From: Candidatus Zixiibacteriota bacterium
GTDB taxonomy: Bacteria; Zixibacteria; MSB-5A5; GN15; FEB-12
Assembly (NCBI GenBank): GCA_022571985.1
Contig: JACZWU010000001.1
Location: 91,001-155,000, forward strand
DNA: 64,000 nt
Reading direction: 5' to 3'
Shown here: positions 1 to 7,516 of the stretch, piece by piece
How positions within the stretch are numbered: position 1 is the stretch's first letter
Layout: the number at the start of each line of letters is the position of its first letter
Program-made: the position numbers and the translations under genes
The notes under the pieces: model-generated
What the model was told of the DNA's origin: nothing
The model's database searches: none
The model's input: the letters and a program-made list of their open reading frames with translations, nothing else

Positions 1-596
1 CTGGTAGCGATAGCTACGGGAGCCGGTAACCTGCAACGCTTCAGAAAGAAATAACCGTTGAGCTCTCCTTGACCCGTTGAAATCATACCGATGAACAGGG
101 CGCCAACACCTGCAAAGAATCTGCCAGTCCGGATATTACAAACCCGGTACCGGATCTCATCGCCGTCTGCGGTTTTGAGAATCGTAACATGTTCCTGAAC
201 AGTGTCCGAATCGCTCCTTGCTCGCTCCTCCAGCTTGTCCGGAAGAAGAAACGTAACAGCAATAGCCAGGAGGCCCAGTCCGAGTAAAACCTTAAGAGCC
301 TCAGGTGGAACGATCCCTGTGAGTCAGGCCCCAACCAAAGCCAGTGGAAGAGTGACCCACAACAATTGTTTACCGAAGCGGTAGTCAATAAGTCGTCTTC
401 GTGCGTAGGCCGAAACGCCGCTGGCAAAGCCAAATATTTCTGTAATCAGTCCCGTGCCTATGGCAATATCTGCGGGCAATCCCAGAGCCAGAATAAACAT
501 GGGTGCAAAAAACGTCGCACCCTCAACTCCTGCTGCCATCGCAACCGTGGAAATTAGGATGGAAATGGGCAGCAAAAACCAATATTCGAAGCTCAT
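1..596 (-). pseudogene. TauE/SafE-family sulfite/anion permease, interrupted by an in-frame TGA; cut by window edge
   Basis: The N-terminal 90 codons encode a hydrophobic protein with features of TauE/SafE permeases (motif VEGATFFAPMFILALGLP near residue 23). A TGA at 324-326 then stops translation, but the same frame continues open to base 1 with a sensible continuation (GIVPPEALKVLLGLGLLAIA, then a charged loop, then GALFIGMISTGQGELNGYF). Family members normally have about 250-300 residues in 7-8 membrane spans. The one-codon lesion therefore means a recent nonsense mutation, a sequencing error, or recoding. The last gene of a same-strand run with the hydrolases upstream, it lies 34 bp beyond the metallo-hydrolase stop. 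The 3' end is outside the window. The stop and continuation are seen directly; the family call is by recognition. Confidence 0.7.
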
Positions 597-630
597 TTCA
601 GGTTTCTCCGACAGAGTAGAGGGAAACGCG

Positions 631-1416
631 TCAAATATTAACCTTCATAGCCTTGCCCAATTCCGGCCACAACAGCCTATCACTCATGTTTGCTGCTGCA
701 AATGTAGCCTCGATGCCGTCTCGTTTTTCGGTGTAATGCTCCCAGCCTTCGTAGTGGGCAGCGAGGGCCTGCTTGGCTCCGATGATTTTCAGAACCTTCA
801 CGCCTTCCTCAGCATTCATAGTAAGGCGGTTGTCACCGGCGGCAGGGATCTTGGCGGCGCCCATGTGCAGGATAGCCGTTCCGATTTTAAAGCGCTTTCC
901 AATCTCTTCGATCGCCGGGAAGTACACCGTATCACCGGTAATGTAAAGCGCGCCGTTTTCTTGCCCGTCCCACTCTAGCAAAAAGCCCATTGTATCGCCT
1001 GTAGCAGCACGAACTTCCGGACTGGGACCATGCTCGGCCGGCATGGCAGTTACACGGATAGTTTCACCCGAATTGTTCTTCAGTTCAGTGGTATCCCATG
1101 GCGCCATGCCTTCGGCGTTATCACCCAGCACTTTAGCGCTCTCCTTAGTGGTGAGCACTCGACCCGCTTTTGGAAGCAGCGTCCGGCCGATTTTGTCGAG
1201 GTTGTCGTAGTGCTGCTGGTGGCTTAGAAGAACAGCATCAATCCGTCCGATTTGATCCGCAGGTACGGGGGGCGACATGATCTTCTTAAGGTCGTGTCCC
1301 GGTCCCTCACTGCGTTCAGTTCCTTTCGGGTCGAAACCTGGGTCCGTCAAGAGTCTAAAGTTACCTATCTCCAGCAGATAGGTCGCTCCGCCAAGGTACG
1401 TCAGTTTCGTCTTCAT
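631..1416 (-). CDS. Metallo-beta-lactamase-fold hydrolase, UlaG-like
   Basis: About 261 residues. The start YLGGATYLLEIGNFRLLTDPG is typical of UlaG-like metallo-beta-lactamase-fold hydrolases, followed by the metal motif SHQQHYDNLD, a THGP-like AEHGPSP loop, YITGDTVYF, and the terminal His motif AAHYEGWEHY. Relatives usually read SHDHHxDNLD, so one metal-ligand His appears to be Gln here; activity may be altered. I chose the ATG at 1416 rather than the ATG at 1431 because AAAGGA lies just upstream of the second. It sits 55-70 bp downstream of the isochorismatase-like gene on the same strand, probably one transcript. Substrate unknown; no signal peptide, so probably cytoplasmic. Confidence 0.8.
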   Translation of the reverse strand: MKTKLTYLGGATYLLEIGNFRLLTDPGFDPKGTERSEGPGHDLKKIMSPPVPADQIGRIDAVLLSHQQHYDNLDKIGRTLLPKAGRVLTTKESAKVLGDNAEGMAPWDTTELKNNSGETIRVTAMPAEHGPSPEVRAATGDTMGFLLEWDGQENGALYITGDTVYFPAIEEIGKRFKIGTAILHMGAAKIPAAGDNRLTMNAEEGVKVLKIIGAKQALAAHYEGWEHYTEKRDGIEATFAAANMSDRLLWPELGKAMKVNI

Positions 1417-1485
1417 GATGTTTCCTTTCATCTTTTTACGACCGATTGTCGTATTTTAGGTATGAATTTTCAAGTTAAATCCGCT

Positions 1486-2247
1486 TTACTCGGTTTCCGC
1501 ATATCCTTTAGTGGCTTTGATAAGCTCGACAGCTTTTTTGGTATTCCATACCGCGTTGGCTATGAAACGATAGTTGGTCATTGAGGCTTCAAATCCGTTG
1601 CCTTCGGGGACGATGGCAGAGGCTGTCGCATCCCATACTACAGCAACTTCAAATCCTTCTTCCAGCAGGTCACGCATGTGCGATTCGACGCAGAGATTTC
1701 CGGACATGCCGGCCAAGATCACCTTATCGATACCACGCTTGCGCAGCTGAAGAGCAAGGTCGTTCTGCTGAGGTCCATATACTTTGTGAGGACTCGTCAC
1801 TACTGTTTTACCATCCTCGATGTACGGCTTGTAGCGTTCCAGCCAGTCGGGTCCTGAGCCTTCGAAATCCTCAAGGCTTAGCGGGTCCTTGCGATCAAAC
1901 ATGCCGATATTGTGCATGAGCACCTCAAGAGCGCCTTCAAACTGCCAGCTGTGATCAGTGGGATAGTAGTAGTGGGGTGAAATAAACACCGGCATACCAT
2001 TTTCCTTGGCTACTTTGAGAAGGGACTCAAGGTTCTCGACCGTGTTGTTTGCCGTGACACTCTCGGCCACGACTCCCCAGGCCACACCGTTCGGAGATAA
2101 AAAGTCGTTTTGCGGGTCGGTGATGACCAGCGCGGTGCGTTCAGGATCGATCTCCATACCGGGATCGGGGAGTGCCACCAACGATGCCGCCAATAATGAC
2201 ATCAGAGCCAGCAGAATAGAAGCTTTCTTACTCCAGTTTCTTAACAT
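1486..2247 (-). CDS. Secreted isochorismatase-family cysteine hydrolase
   Basis: 253 residues. An N-terminal hydrophobic segment (residues 8-25, ending around ASLVALP) suggests export or membrane anchoring, unusual for this mostly cytoplasmic family. The catalytic triad of isochorismatase-like hydrolases is visible: Asp in ALVITDPQNDFLSP, Lys in VVTSPHKVYGP and the nucleophile Cys in LAGMSGNLCVESHMRDLLE. The family hydrolyses amides or vinyl ethers (nicotinamidase, isochorismatase, carbamoylases); the substrate here cannot be read. AAGGAGG precedes the ATG at good spacing. First gene of a probable three-gene run with the metallo-hydrolase and the broken TauE permease. Confidence 0.82.
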   Translation of the reverse strand: MLRNWSKKASILLALMSLLAASLVALPDPGMEIDPERTALVITDPQNDFLSPNGVAWGVVAESVTANNTVENLESLLKVAKENGMPVFISPHYYYPTDHSWQFEGALEVLMHNIGMFDRKDPLSLEDFEGSGPDWLERYKPYIEDGKTVVTSPHKVYGPQQNDLALQLRKRGIDKVILAGMSGNLCVESHMRDLLEEGFEVAVVWDATASAIVPEGNGFEASMTNYRFIANAVWNTKKAVELIKATKGYAETE

Positions 2248-2929
2248 GGAATTGCCTCCTTAAGCTTAAAATTAAGTATGATATCTCGGCACGACACCTG
2301 TACAAGTCGGTACGTGCGGAGTAAATATATCCGACAATACACCGGTTTCATGCTGCTGTCAAGAAGCTAAATTGGAGTAATAAGGTCTTCTGTGTGTCCT
2401 TTTAGTGGTCTTGCCGCTTTTCTGACTGTTAATCAACAGGTCGTTGGTACAATTCCAACCGGGGCGATCTGAGATAAATAGATAATCAACGTTTCACTTG
2501 TGACCACTCACAAACTAAACTGGTCCAAGTTAATGCAAAGTGATACTAGAAGAATATATGCGTAAGCTTTTGTCCCGTCCTGTATTATGTTGTAGTTTAA
2601 TCGTTTGTGGAATCGTTTGGGCCGCATTTTAAGTCCCCTTCGTCAACCAATTCACCTATCCGGCAGACAATTATTATGGTAATAGTAATATTATGGCCGT
2701 CTGCACAACAATTATATTTCATGTAGGCTTTTAGGTTATCAAATGTTTTTTTGCGCTTAAATCGACGGCTGACAGCTAGCACAGAAATGGTCAGTTATAG
2801 GAAAAGAAAAAAGCTATTGCCTAAAATCTATAATACCAACATATATAGCCTTGTTCGTGTCGGTTTTGTAGTAACCCCGACCTCCGGCATGTTATTACCG
2901 ACAAGCAGCATTATGTTATTACCGGTAAC
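2248..2929. other. Intergenic region with no convincing gene
   Basis: About 680 bp, AT-rich, with no ORF I trust. It contains the tRNA-Asn-like fragment at 2421-2467. A 61-codon minus-strand ORF at 2597-2782 contains a Cys-Cys-Ala-Asp stretch that vaguely resembles short FCB lipoprotein tails, but it has no ribosome binding site and ends abruptly; I treat it as possible debris. A short direct echo TTATTACCG occurs twice near 2890-2925. Confidence 0.5.
2421..2467 (+). other. Degenerate 3' half of a tRNA-Asn (GTT)
   Basis: The stretch has a tRNA-Asn-like anticodon arm with loop CTGTTAA (anticodon GTT), the variable segment AGGTC, and a T-arm with stem GTTGG/CCAAC around a 7-nt loop, followed by CCGGGGCG that would be the acceptor 3' strand. 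The T-loop reads TACAATT instead of TTCRANT, the anticodon stem pairs only partly, and upstream bases do not supply a D-arm or a 5' acceptor strand. It is therefore a relic, not a working tRNA. Half-tRNAs of this shape are classic scars (att sites) of integrative elements, but no integrase is seen nearby. Confidence 0.42.
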
Positions 2930-3223
2930 TTAAATTCTTTGAATGAAATGTTTGAGCATGTCTTTATTCATACCGTTGTTTGTTGAATCCAAGTAGACAT
3001 TTAAGTCATTATCAATTTGCATTATATTTAATGTTTCTACATGCGGGTCAAAATCCTGGTCAGTTGACTTCTCAACGGTCTTTAGAATTGTTTCCTGCCA
3101 CTTTTTTGAATTTGAGCTGCTGGCATAAAGTTGTTCTGTAACAGAAACTTATGGGTAAACGTCAATCTCCATACGTTAAAGGGGATCATTAACTGGAATT
3201 TTTGATGATATATCTGTTGACAT
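2930..3223 (-). pseudogene. Decayed ORF of unknown function with two internal stops
   Basis: Reading the minus strand from an ATG at 3221-3223 gives a protein-like frame (MSTDISSKIPVNDPL, stop, RMEIDVYP, stop at 3149-3151, then an open stretch of 72 codons). The open stretch includes VSVTEQLYASSSNSKKWQET and ends LKHFIQRI at a TAA at 2930-2932. The composition of the open part looks protein-coding (acidic, amphipathic) and lacks its own start. I infer a small gene inactivated by point nonsense mutations; no family is recognised. Confidence 0.4.
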
Positions 3224-3245
3224 ACAAAGAAAATTTTTGTATACC
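3217..3245 (+). promoter_or_regulatory. Candidate sigma-70-type promoter for the cohesin-like gene
   Basis: TTGACA at 3217-3222, a 17-bp spacer and TATACC at 3240-3245. It would give a 5' leader of about 215 nt before the gene at 3468. A small inverted repeat (AAAGT/ACTTT around 3425) lies in that leader. Confidence 0.35.
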
Positions 3246-3467
3246 TTTCTTAGTCACGTAGGGCGTGGACAATTGTGCGCTTGCACGATAAATCATCCTA
3301 AGCTTTAACACCGGCCAAGCGAACAGCTACCAATTCGCCAAAATTTGAATTTGGGAAGCAATGCTTAATTTGAAAGCAGGTTTTTTGAATGAATTAGTTT
3401 TCCAGGCATGTCAATAATGCCGGAAAGTCCCGGAACTTTTTAATCACACGACACAGGAGGTTGAGCT

Positions 3468-5690
3468 ATGAAAAAGAATTTCATCACAAAACTTGGGGGG
3501 TTAATTGTATTGCTATTCTTGCTATTGCCCTTAAATGCTATGGCACTAGGGCAGGCAGTGGACAGCCTTTTTTTCAAGCTATCGGATGATAGTGTTTTCA
3601 TCAAAGGCACAATCTCCGGCTCTGACACTCTCGCACAGGTATCTTTTAGCGCAAAGTATGAAGGAGATTGGAGTGGAACCCTAACTGGTATTGACGTTCG
3701 TTTTACATTCGATAACACAAAGCTGATATACGTAAGTGCCGACTCCGTTAATTGGGACGGTACTTTTAGTGTTGATACCTCTTCAATTTCTGGAACAATG
3801 ATTTTGGAATTTTCATCAGGAACAATTACTACGTTTGATACGACTCAATACACGGATTATGCCAATATTCGATTCAAGCTGATCTGCCAGGCTGAGCTCA
3901 ATACTAACGACTTAGACATCAGCCAAACCGCTGCCGACGCTGAAATAACAGTTGATACTGGAGTCACCTCAGCAGATTTTAGCCCCATTCCTGCGAACTT
4001 TGACAACGGAACAATAAAGAGCGCAGATTATATTGGTACTTTTGTAATACACGATTCCGCTTTTAGCGGCGGCTGTGGTCAAACAGTCACGATACCTATT
4101 TACGCGACAACAAATTTCATAACCTATAGTTTGCAGCATTGGATTAAATTTAATCTGAGTAAACTGGAATTCGCAGGTGTTGTTGATAACCCGAACTGGG
4201 ATTTCTTTTTTTATAGCGTAGATACCGCAAATAGCGTTATTAGAATTAATCTTATACAGAACGCCCCCGGAATGGGCGAATTTAGTAATGAACCGGCATA
4301 CTCAATTAAGTTCAAGCTCTTAGAAGACCTAAAGGAGGATACTGCACTCCTAAGATTTGACACCCCCAATTCTTGGCTTGAAGTATATAATTGTAATTCG
4401 ATGTCTCCCGATACGTACCCAGACACGGCAGTTATTTCATTGGCTGATTCGGCTGTTTACAAAATGGCTTACTCTGGAGGCAGTATATCAAGGTCTGATC
4501 ACGATGGAATGCTCACTTTCCACATGCTGATGAAGAATTCGTTCAATGTGGGTTTTGCCGACGGAGAAACGAACGATACTGCCATGATAGTGAATGTAGA
4601 TTTTGGAACAAACTTGAATTTCGATGGAGTTGATTCTACGTATGAGTCTGTCAAGTTTTCAAATACAGTAGTAGATGACACTTTGGTTGCCATATACCAG
4701 GTATACGATGCTGCCGAGTCCAATTATATTGGAATAAGCAGCAGCCTTGATACAATAATGAGGCTCGATATTGAATTTGATTCAGCTGGGTTCGTGGCAG
4801 ACTGGAACGATCGATACCTGCATCCAAAATTTGTAGACGATTTTACTGGGAGCAGAGGGAGCGCAATCGTGCCTGATACTGGCAATTGCATAGAGGCAGA
4901 CTCACTTAATGGACTGCTTCGATTCTGGGGTTCGGATACTTTTGATTCGGTTGAAGTTGAAATGGGTCAATTCCAAATAATTGGACACACTTCATCGACT
5001 CCTTGTACTTATCATGACTTATATGTCCGGAATACATTTGATCTGGACTCGTTTACTGTTACAATTTCTGTTGGCAGCGGAGCTTGCATTTATTCTATAA
5101 CTGATAAGATGACAGGTGTACAGGTGTCGGGTACCACAATTAAGACGAATACCTTCTGGGTAACACTTAGCGCTGCGGATACCTTAATCAAGATTTGTAG
5201 AATACATACCGGCATAAGCGGAAGCTGCCTGCAAAACAAACCCTATTCCATCTACGTGTCACTTTCCAATGCGAAAATGTGGGACGACAGTGGAGACGAG
5301 CACTTTGTTGACGCAAATGGTGGCAACGGCTCAGCCAGATGCAGCGGTTTCGGTACTGGTTGCTTTGCTTGCAGCGGCCCTGGGGGAGGGGACCCAGATC
5401 TTAAAGTGGCTGATGATGGCAATCTTCCGACAGAGTTCGCACTTTATCAGAATTTCCCGAATCCGTTTAACCCGACGACAACAATCTCGTTTGATTTACC
5501 CGTTTCGACGGATTATGAATTAGTCATTTACAATATTCTTGGACAGAGTGTCAAGACCTTTACGGGTCATGGCGAGCCCGGACGAGTTTCTTTGTACTGG
5601 AACGCGAGTAATGTTTCCAGCGGAGTTTATCTATACAAACTAATCGCCGGAGATTATACAGAAACGAAAAAGATGCTGCTGCTAAGATAA
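3468..5690 (+). CDS. Large secreted cohesin-like protein with type IX secretion sorting tail
   Basis: 740 residues. A signal peptide (MKKNF, then a hydrophobic run to about residue 27, ending NAMALG) is followed by at least two beta-rich domains with the cohesin pattern: about residues 30-185 (FSAKYEG, FTFDNTKLIYVSAD, ANIRFKLIC, ANFDNGTIKS) and 190-335 (GQTVTIPIYAT, FNLSKLEFAGV, YSIKFKLLED). One or two related beta domains span 340-640. The last 80 residues are a typical T9SS type A sorting domain (FALYQNFPNPFNPTTTISF, YNILGQSV, SSGVYLYKLIAG, KKMLLLR). AGGAGG precedes the ATG. It is the only T9SS-tailed protein here, while many neighbours carry dockerin-like tails. Domain assignment is by eye; a scaffold role is inferred. 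Confidence 0.75.
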   Translation: MKKNFITKLGGLIVLLFLLLPLNAMALGQAVDSLFFKLSDDSVFIKGTISGSDTLAQVSFSAKYEGDWSGTLTGIDVRFTFDNTKLIYVSADSVNWDGTFSVDTSSISGTMILEFSSGTITTFDTTQYTDYANIRFKLICQAELNTNDLDISQTAADAEITVDTGVTSADFSPIPANFDNGTIKSADYIGTFVIHDSAFSGGCGQTVTIPIYATTNFITYSLQHWIKFNLSKLEFAGVVDNPNWDFFFYSVDTANSVIRINLIQNAPGMGEFSNEPAYSIKFKLLEDLKEDTALLRFDTPNSWLEVYNCNSMSPDTYPDTAVISLADSAVYKMAYSGGSISRSDHDGMLTFHMLMKNSFNVGFADGETNDTAMIVNVDFGTNLNFDGVDSTYESVKFSNTVVDDTLVAIYQVYDAAESNYIGISSSLDTIMRLDIEFDSAGFVADWNDRYLHPKFVDDFTGSRGSAIVPDTGNCIEADSLNGLLRFWGSDTFDSVEVEMGQFQIIGHTSSTPCTYHDLYVRNTFDLDSFTVTISVGSGACIYSITDKMTGVQVSGTTIKTNTFWVTLSAADTLIKICRIHTGISGSCLQNKPYSIYVSLSNAKMWDDSGDEHFVDANGGNGSARCSGFGTGCFACSGPGGGDPDLKVADDGNLPTEFALYQNFPNPFNPTTTISFDLPVSTDYELVIYNILGQSVKTFTGHGEPGRVSLYWNASNVSSGVYLYKLIAGDYTETKKMLLLR

Positions 5691-5711
5691 TCTACAAGCA
5701 GTAGCAAAAAT

Positions 5712-5743
5712 AGGGACAGGTAATCAATGCCTGTCCCTTTTTC
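5712..5743 (+). terminator. Rho-independent terminator after the cohesin-like gene
   Basis: A perfect 9-bp stem (AGGGACAGG / CCTGTCCCT) with a 9-nt loop is followed directly by a T-run. It ends the transcript of the T9SS-tailed gene. Confidence 0.85.
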
Positions 5744-5777
5744 TATCCAATCCCGAATCTTTGCATGATTTTGGCCA

Positions 5778-6296
5778 GTGACGCAATCGCAACCATGCTC
5801 AGATGTCTATACCGGCTGGGATGACAACGAGCTTTATGCCAACATGTCATTTGCATCAGGTTTAATTCCGTGGTCTCATCCTAATCCTGACTCAACCGAA
5901 ACAGACCTGCATGGAGTCTTGACTTATGAGTTTGAGTATAATCTTCTTGCCGGCGATACTTTGGTAGTTTACACGGTATTGGCCACGGTGCTTGAAGATC
6001 TTAGCGGTCCTGGTCGTATAGAGGACCTGGCCGATAAGGGTCGTAACTTTACTCACTATTTTGGTTGTTGTCGTGGCCTTCGTGGTGATTTGAACAATGA
6101 CAATAAAGATGCAAACGTGCTTGATCTGACTTTCTCGGTAGACAGAATCTTCCGTGGCGGTGGTCCTGCCGTTTGTTCTGGTGAGGCAGATGCCAACAGT
6201 GACAAGTCTATTCTTGATGTACTTGACTTGACATTTTTGGTAGACCGTATCTTCCGTGGTGGAGCTGCACCTAATAGCTGCGGAACGCCTCTATAG
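5778..6296 (+). CDS. Dockerin-type C-terminal fragment of a secreted protein (5'-truncated)
   Basis: 172 residues from a GTG with no ribosome binding site and no signal peptide. An in-frame TGA lies just four codons upstream. The first 95 residues look like the end of a beta-rich extracellular domain (LTYEFEYNLLAGDTLVVYTV). They are followed by Cys-Cys and two dockerin-like repeats, GDLNNDNKDANVLDLTFSV and [18 protein letters not shown], each ending DRIFRGG. The gene starts 35 bp after the terminator of its neighbour. I read it as the surviving 3' end of a once longer dockerin gene whose 5' part was lost. A terminator follows it at 6357. Confidence 0.6.
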   Translation: MTQSQPCSDVYTGWDDNELYANMSFASGLIPWSHPNPDSTETDLHGVLTYEFEYNLLAGDTLVVYTVLATVLEDLSGPGRIEDLADKGRNFTHYFGCCRGLRGDLNNDNKDANVLDLTFSVDRIFRGGGPAVCSGEADANSDKSILDVLDLTFLVDRIFRGGAAPNSCGTPL

Positions 6297-6356
6297 TAAA
6301 GTAAGTAAGTCGACGAATAACATATCACCAGTCATGTACTGGTAAGTTATAAAGAC

Positions 6357-6391
6357 AATGGCCATCCCGGGCAATCGGGGTGGCCATTTTA
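6357..6391 (+). terminator. Rho-independent terminator
   Basis: The 12-bp arms AATGGCCATCCC and GGGGTGGCCATT pair around an 8-nt loop (one G-T pair), followed by TTAT. It terminates the dockerin fragment upstream of COX15. A smaller hairpin (CCAGT/ACTGG) lies at about 6328-6343. Confidence 0.8.
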
Positions 6392-6494
6392 TGTTTGACT
6401 AAACGGGGATATTGTAAGTGGCTGTGACTATCTCCGGCATGTTATCAATCAAAGTCCTGGTTTCGTACGAGCAATTACTTTCGTAATATAAACT

Positions 6495-7514
6495 ATGCAA
6501 AATAACGACAGACCTATAATCTTCTGGCTGCTGGCTATTATTCTAATGATATTCGGCACTATTATGATAGGTGGTATTACCCGTTTGACCGACTCCGGGC
6601 TGTCGATGGTAGACTGGCGGCCCCTGATGGGGATATTTCCTCCTACAAACAGTGCTGACTGGGAAAAAGTCTTTGATATGTACAAAGCCTACCCTGAGTA
6701 TCAAAAGCTCAATTACAATATGACGCTTTCGGAATTCAAGTCGATTTTCTTCTGGGAATATGCTCATCGGATGTTTGGCCGCATGATAGGATTAATTATG
6801 CTTCTGCCCTGGCTATATTTTTCCATCAAAAAGCGAATAGATCGTCAATTCAATTACAAAATGCTTGGGCTGTTTATTCTGCTGGTGGCTCAGGGTGTTC
6901 TTGGTTGGTATATGGTGCAAAGCGGCTTGATAGACAAACCACAGGTCAGCCACTACCGTCTGGCAGCACATCTGTTATTGGCTTTGGCATTACTGGGAGC
7001 GACGCTATGGCAGGCTTTGAATTTGATTCGAGCTGAATCTACAGAAGCTGGACAAGCGCAGCCGCGATTGCGTCAGCTCGCTCTTGGCTTCACTGCTCTA
7101 ATCTCATTGCAGATTTTCTACGGTGCTATTGTAGCCGGATCTAACGCCGGATTAGGTTATAACACCTTTCCCCTGATGGCCGGTCATCTGGTTCCACCCA
7201 GATTGTTTATGCTGGAACCTTTCTGGATAAATTTCTTGGATAATCATATTTTGGTCCAGTTTTTACACCGGACTTTTGGCTGGCTCATTTTATTCAGCGC
7301 GGCGGGAATATGGCTTTATGCCAGAAAGCTGCCGCTAAGTTCAAGACAATCACATTCTGTTAAAATCATCGCTGGTCTGGTAGCTATTCAGTTCGTGCTT
7401 GGAGTTTTGACTCTGATATATGTTATGCCACTGGGACTTGCCATCGCCCATCAGGCCGTAGCAGCGATACTTTTTGCATCGGCCATAAACTTCAATCATT
7501 CATTGAAAAAGTGA
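6495..7514 (+). CDS. ctaA: Heme A synthase (COX15/CtaA family)
   Basis: 339 residues, close to the usual length of COX15-type heme A synthases. It converts heme O to heme A for aa3-type cytochrome oxidase in the cytoplasmic membrane. The N-terminal signature GGITRLTDSGLSMVDWRPLM is diagnostic, and about eight membrane spans can be traced. The conserved histidines are present in EYAHRMFGRM, HYRLAAHLLL, FLHRTFGWL and IAHQAVAAIL. No other oxidase genes are in the window, so it is an isolated gene. Its last 124 bp recur, diverged, at 8956-9079. Confidence 0.95.
   Translation: MQNNDRPIIFWLLAIILMIFGTIMIGGITRLTDSGLSMVDWRPLMGIFPPTNSADWEKVFDMYKAYPEYQKLNYNMTLSEFKSIFFWEYAHRMFGRMIGLIMLLPWLYFSIKKRIDRQFNYKMLGLFILLVAQGVLGWYMVQSGLIDKPQVSHYRLAAHLLLALALLGATLWQALNLIRAESTEAGQAQPRLRQLALGFTALISLQIFYGAIVAGSNAGLGYNTFPLMAGHLVPPRLFMLEPFWINFLDNHILVQFLHRTFGWLILFSAAGIWLYARKLPLSSRQSHSVKIIAGLVAIQFVLGVLTLIYVMPLGLAIAHQAVAAILFASAINFNHSLKK
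7391..7514 (+). repeat. Direct repeat copy 1: 3' end of ctaA
   Basis: The final 124 bp of the intact heme A synthase gene, matching 8956-9079 at roughly 92 percent (about 10 differences, no gaps, same stop codon position). Confidence 0.9.
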
Positions 7515-7516
7515 AA

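Noticed and set aside
324..326. TGA in the TauE gene as a selenocysteine codon
   Set aside because: The following bases give only a weak short stem lacking proper spacing and loop, and TauE/SafE proteins are not known selenoproteins.
2597..2782. 61-codon minus-strand ORF with a Cys-Cys motif
   Set aside because: No ribosome binding site and no clear homology; at most debris of a lipoprotein gene.
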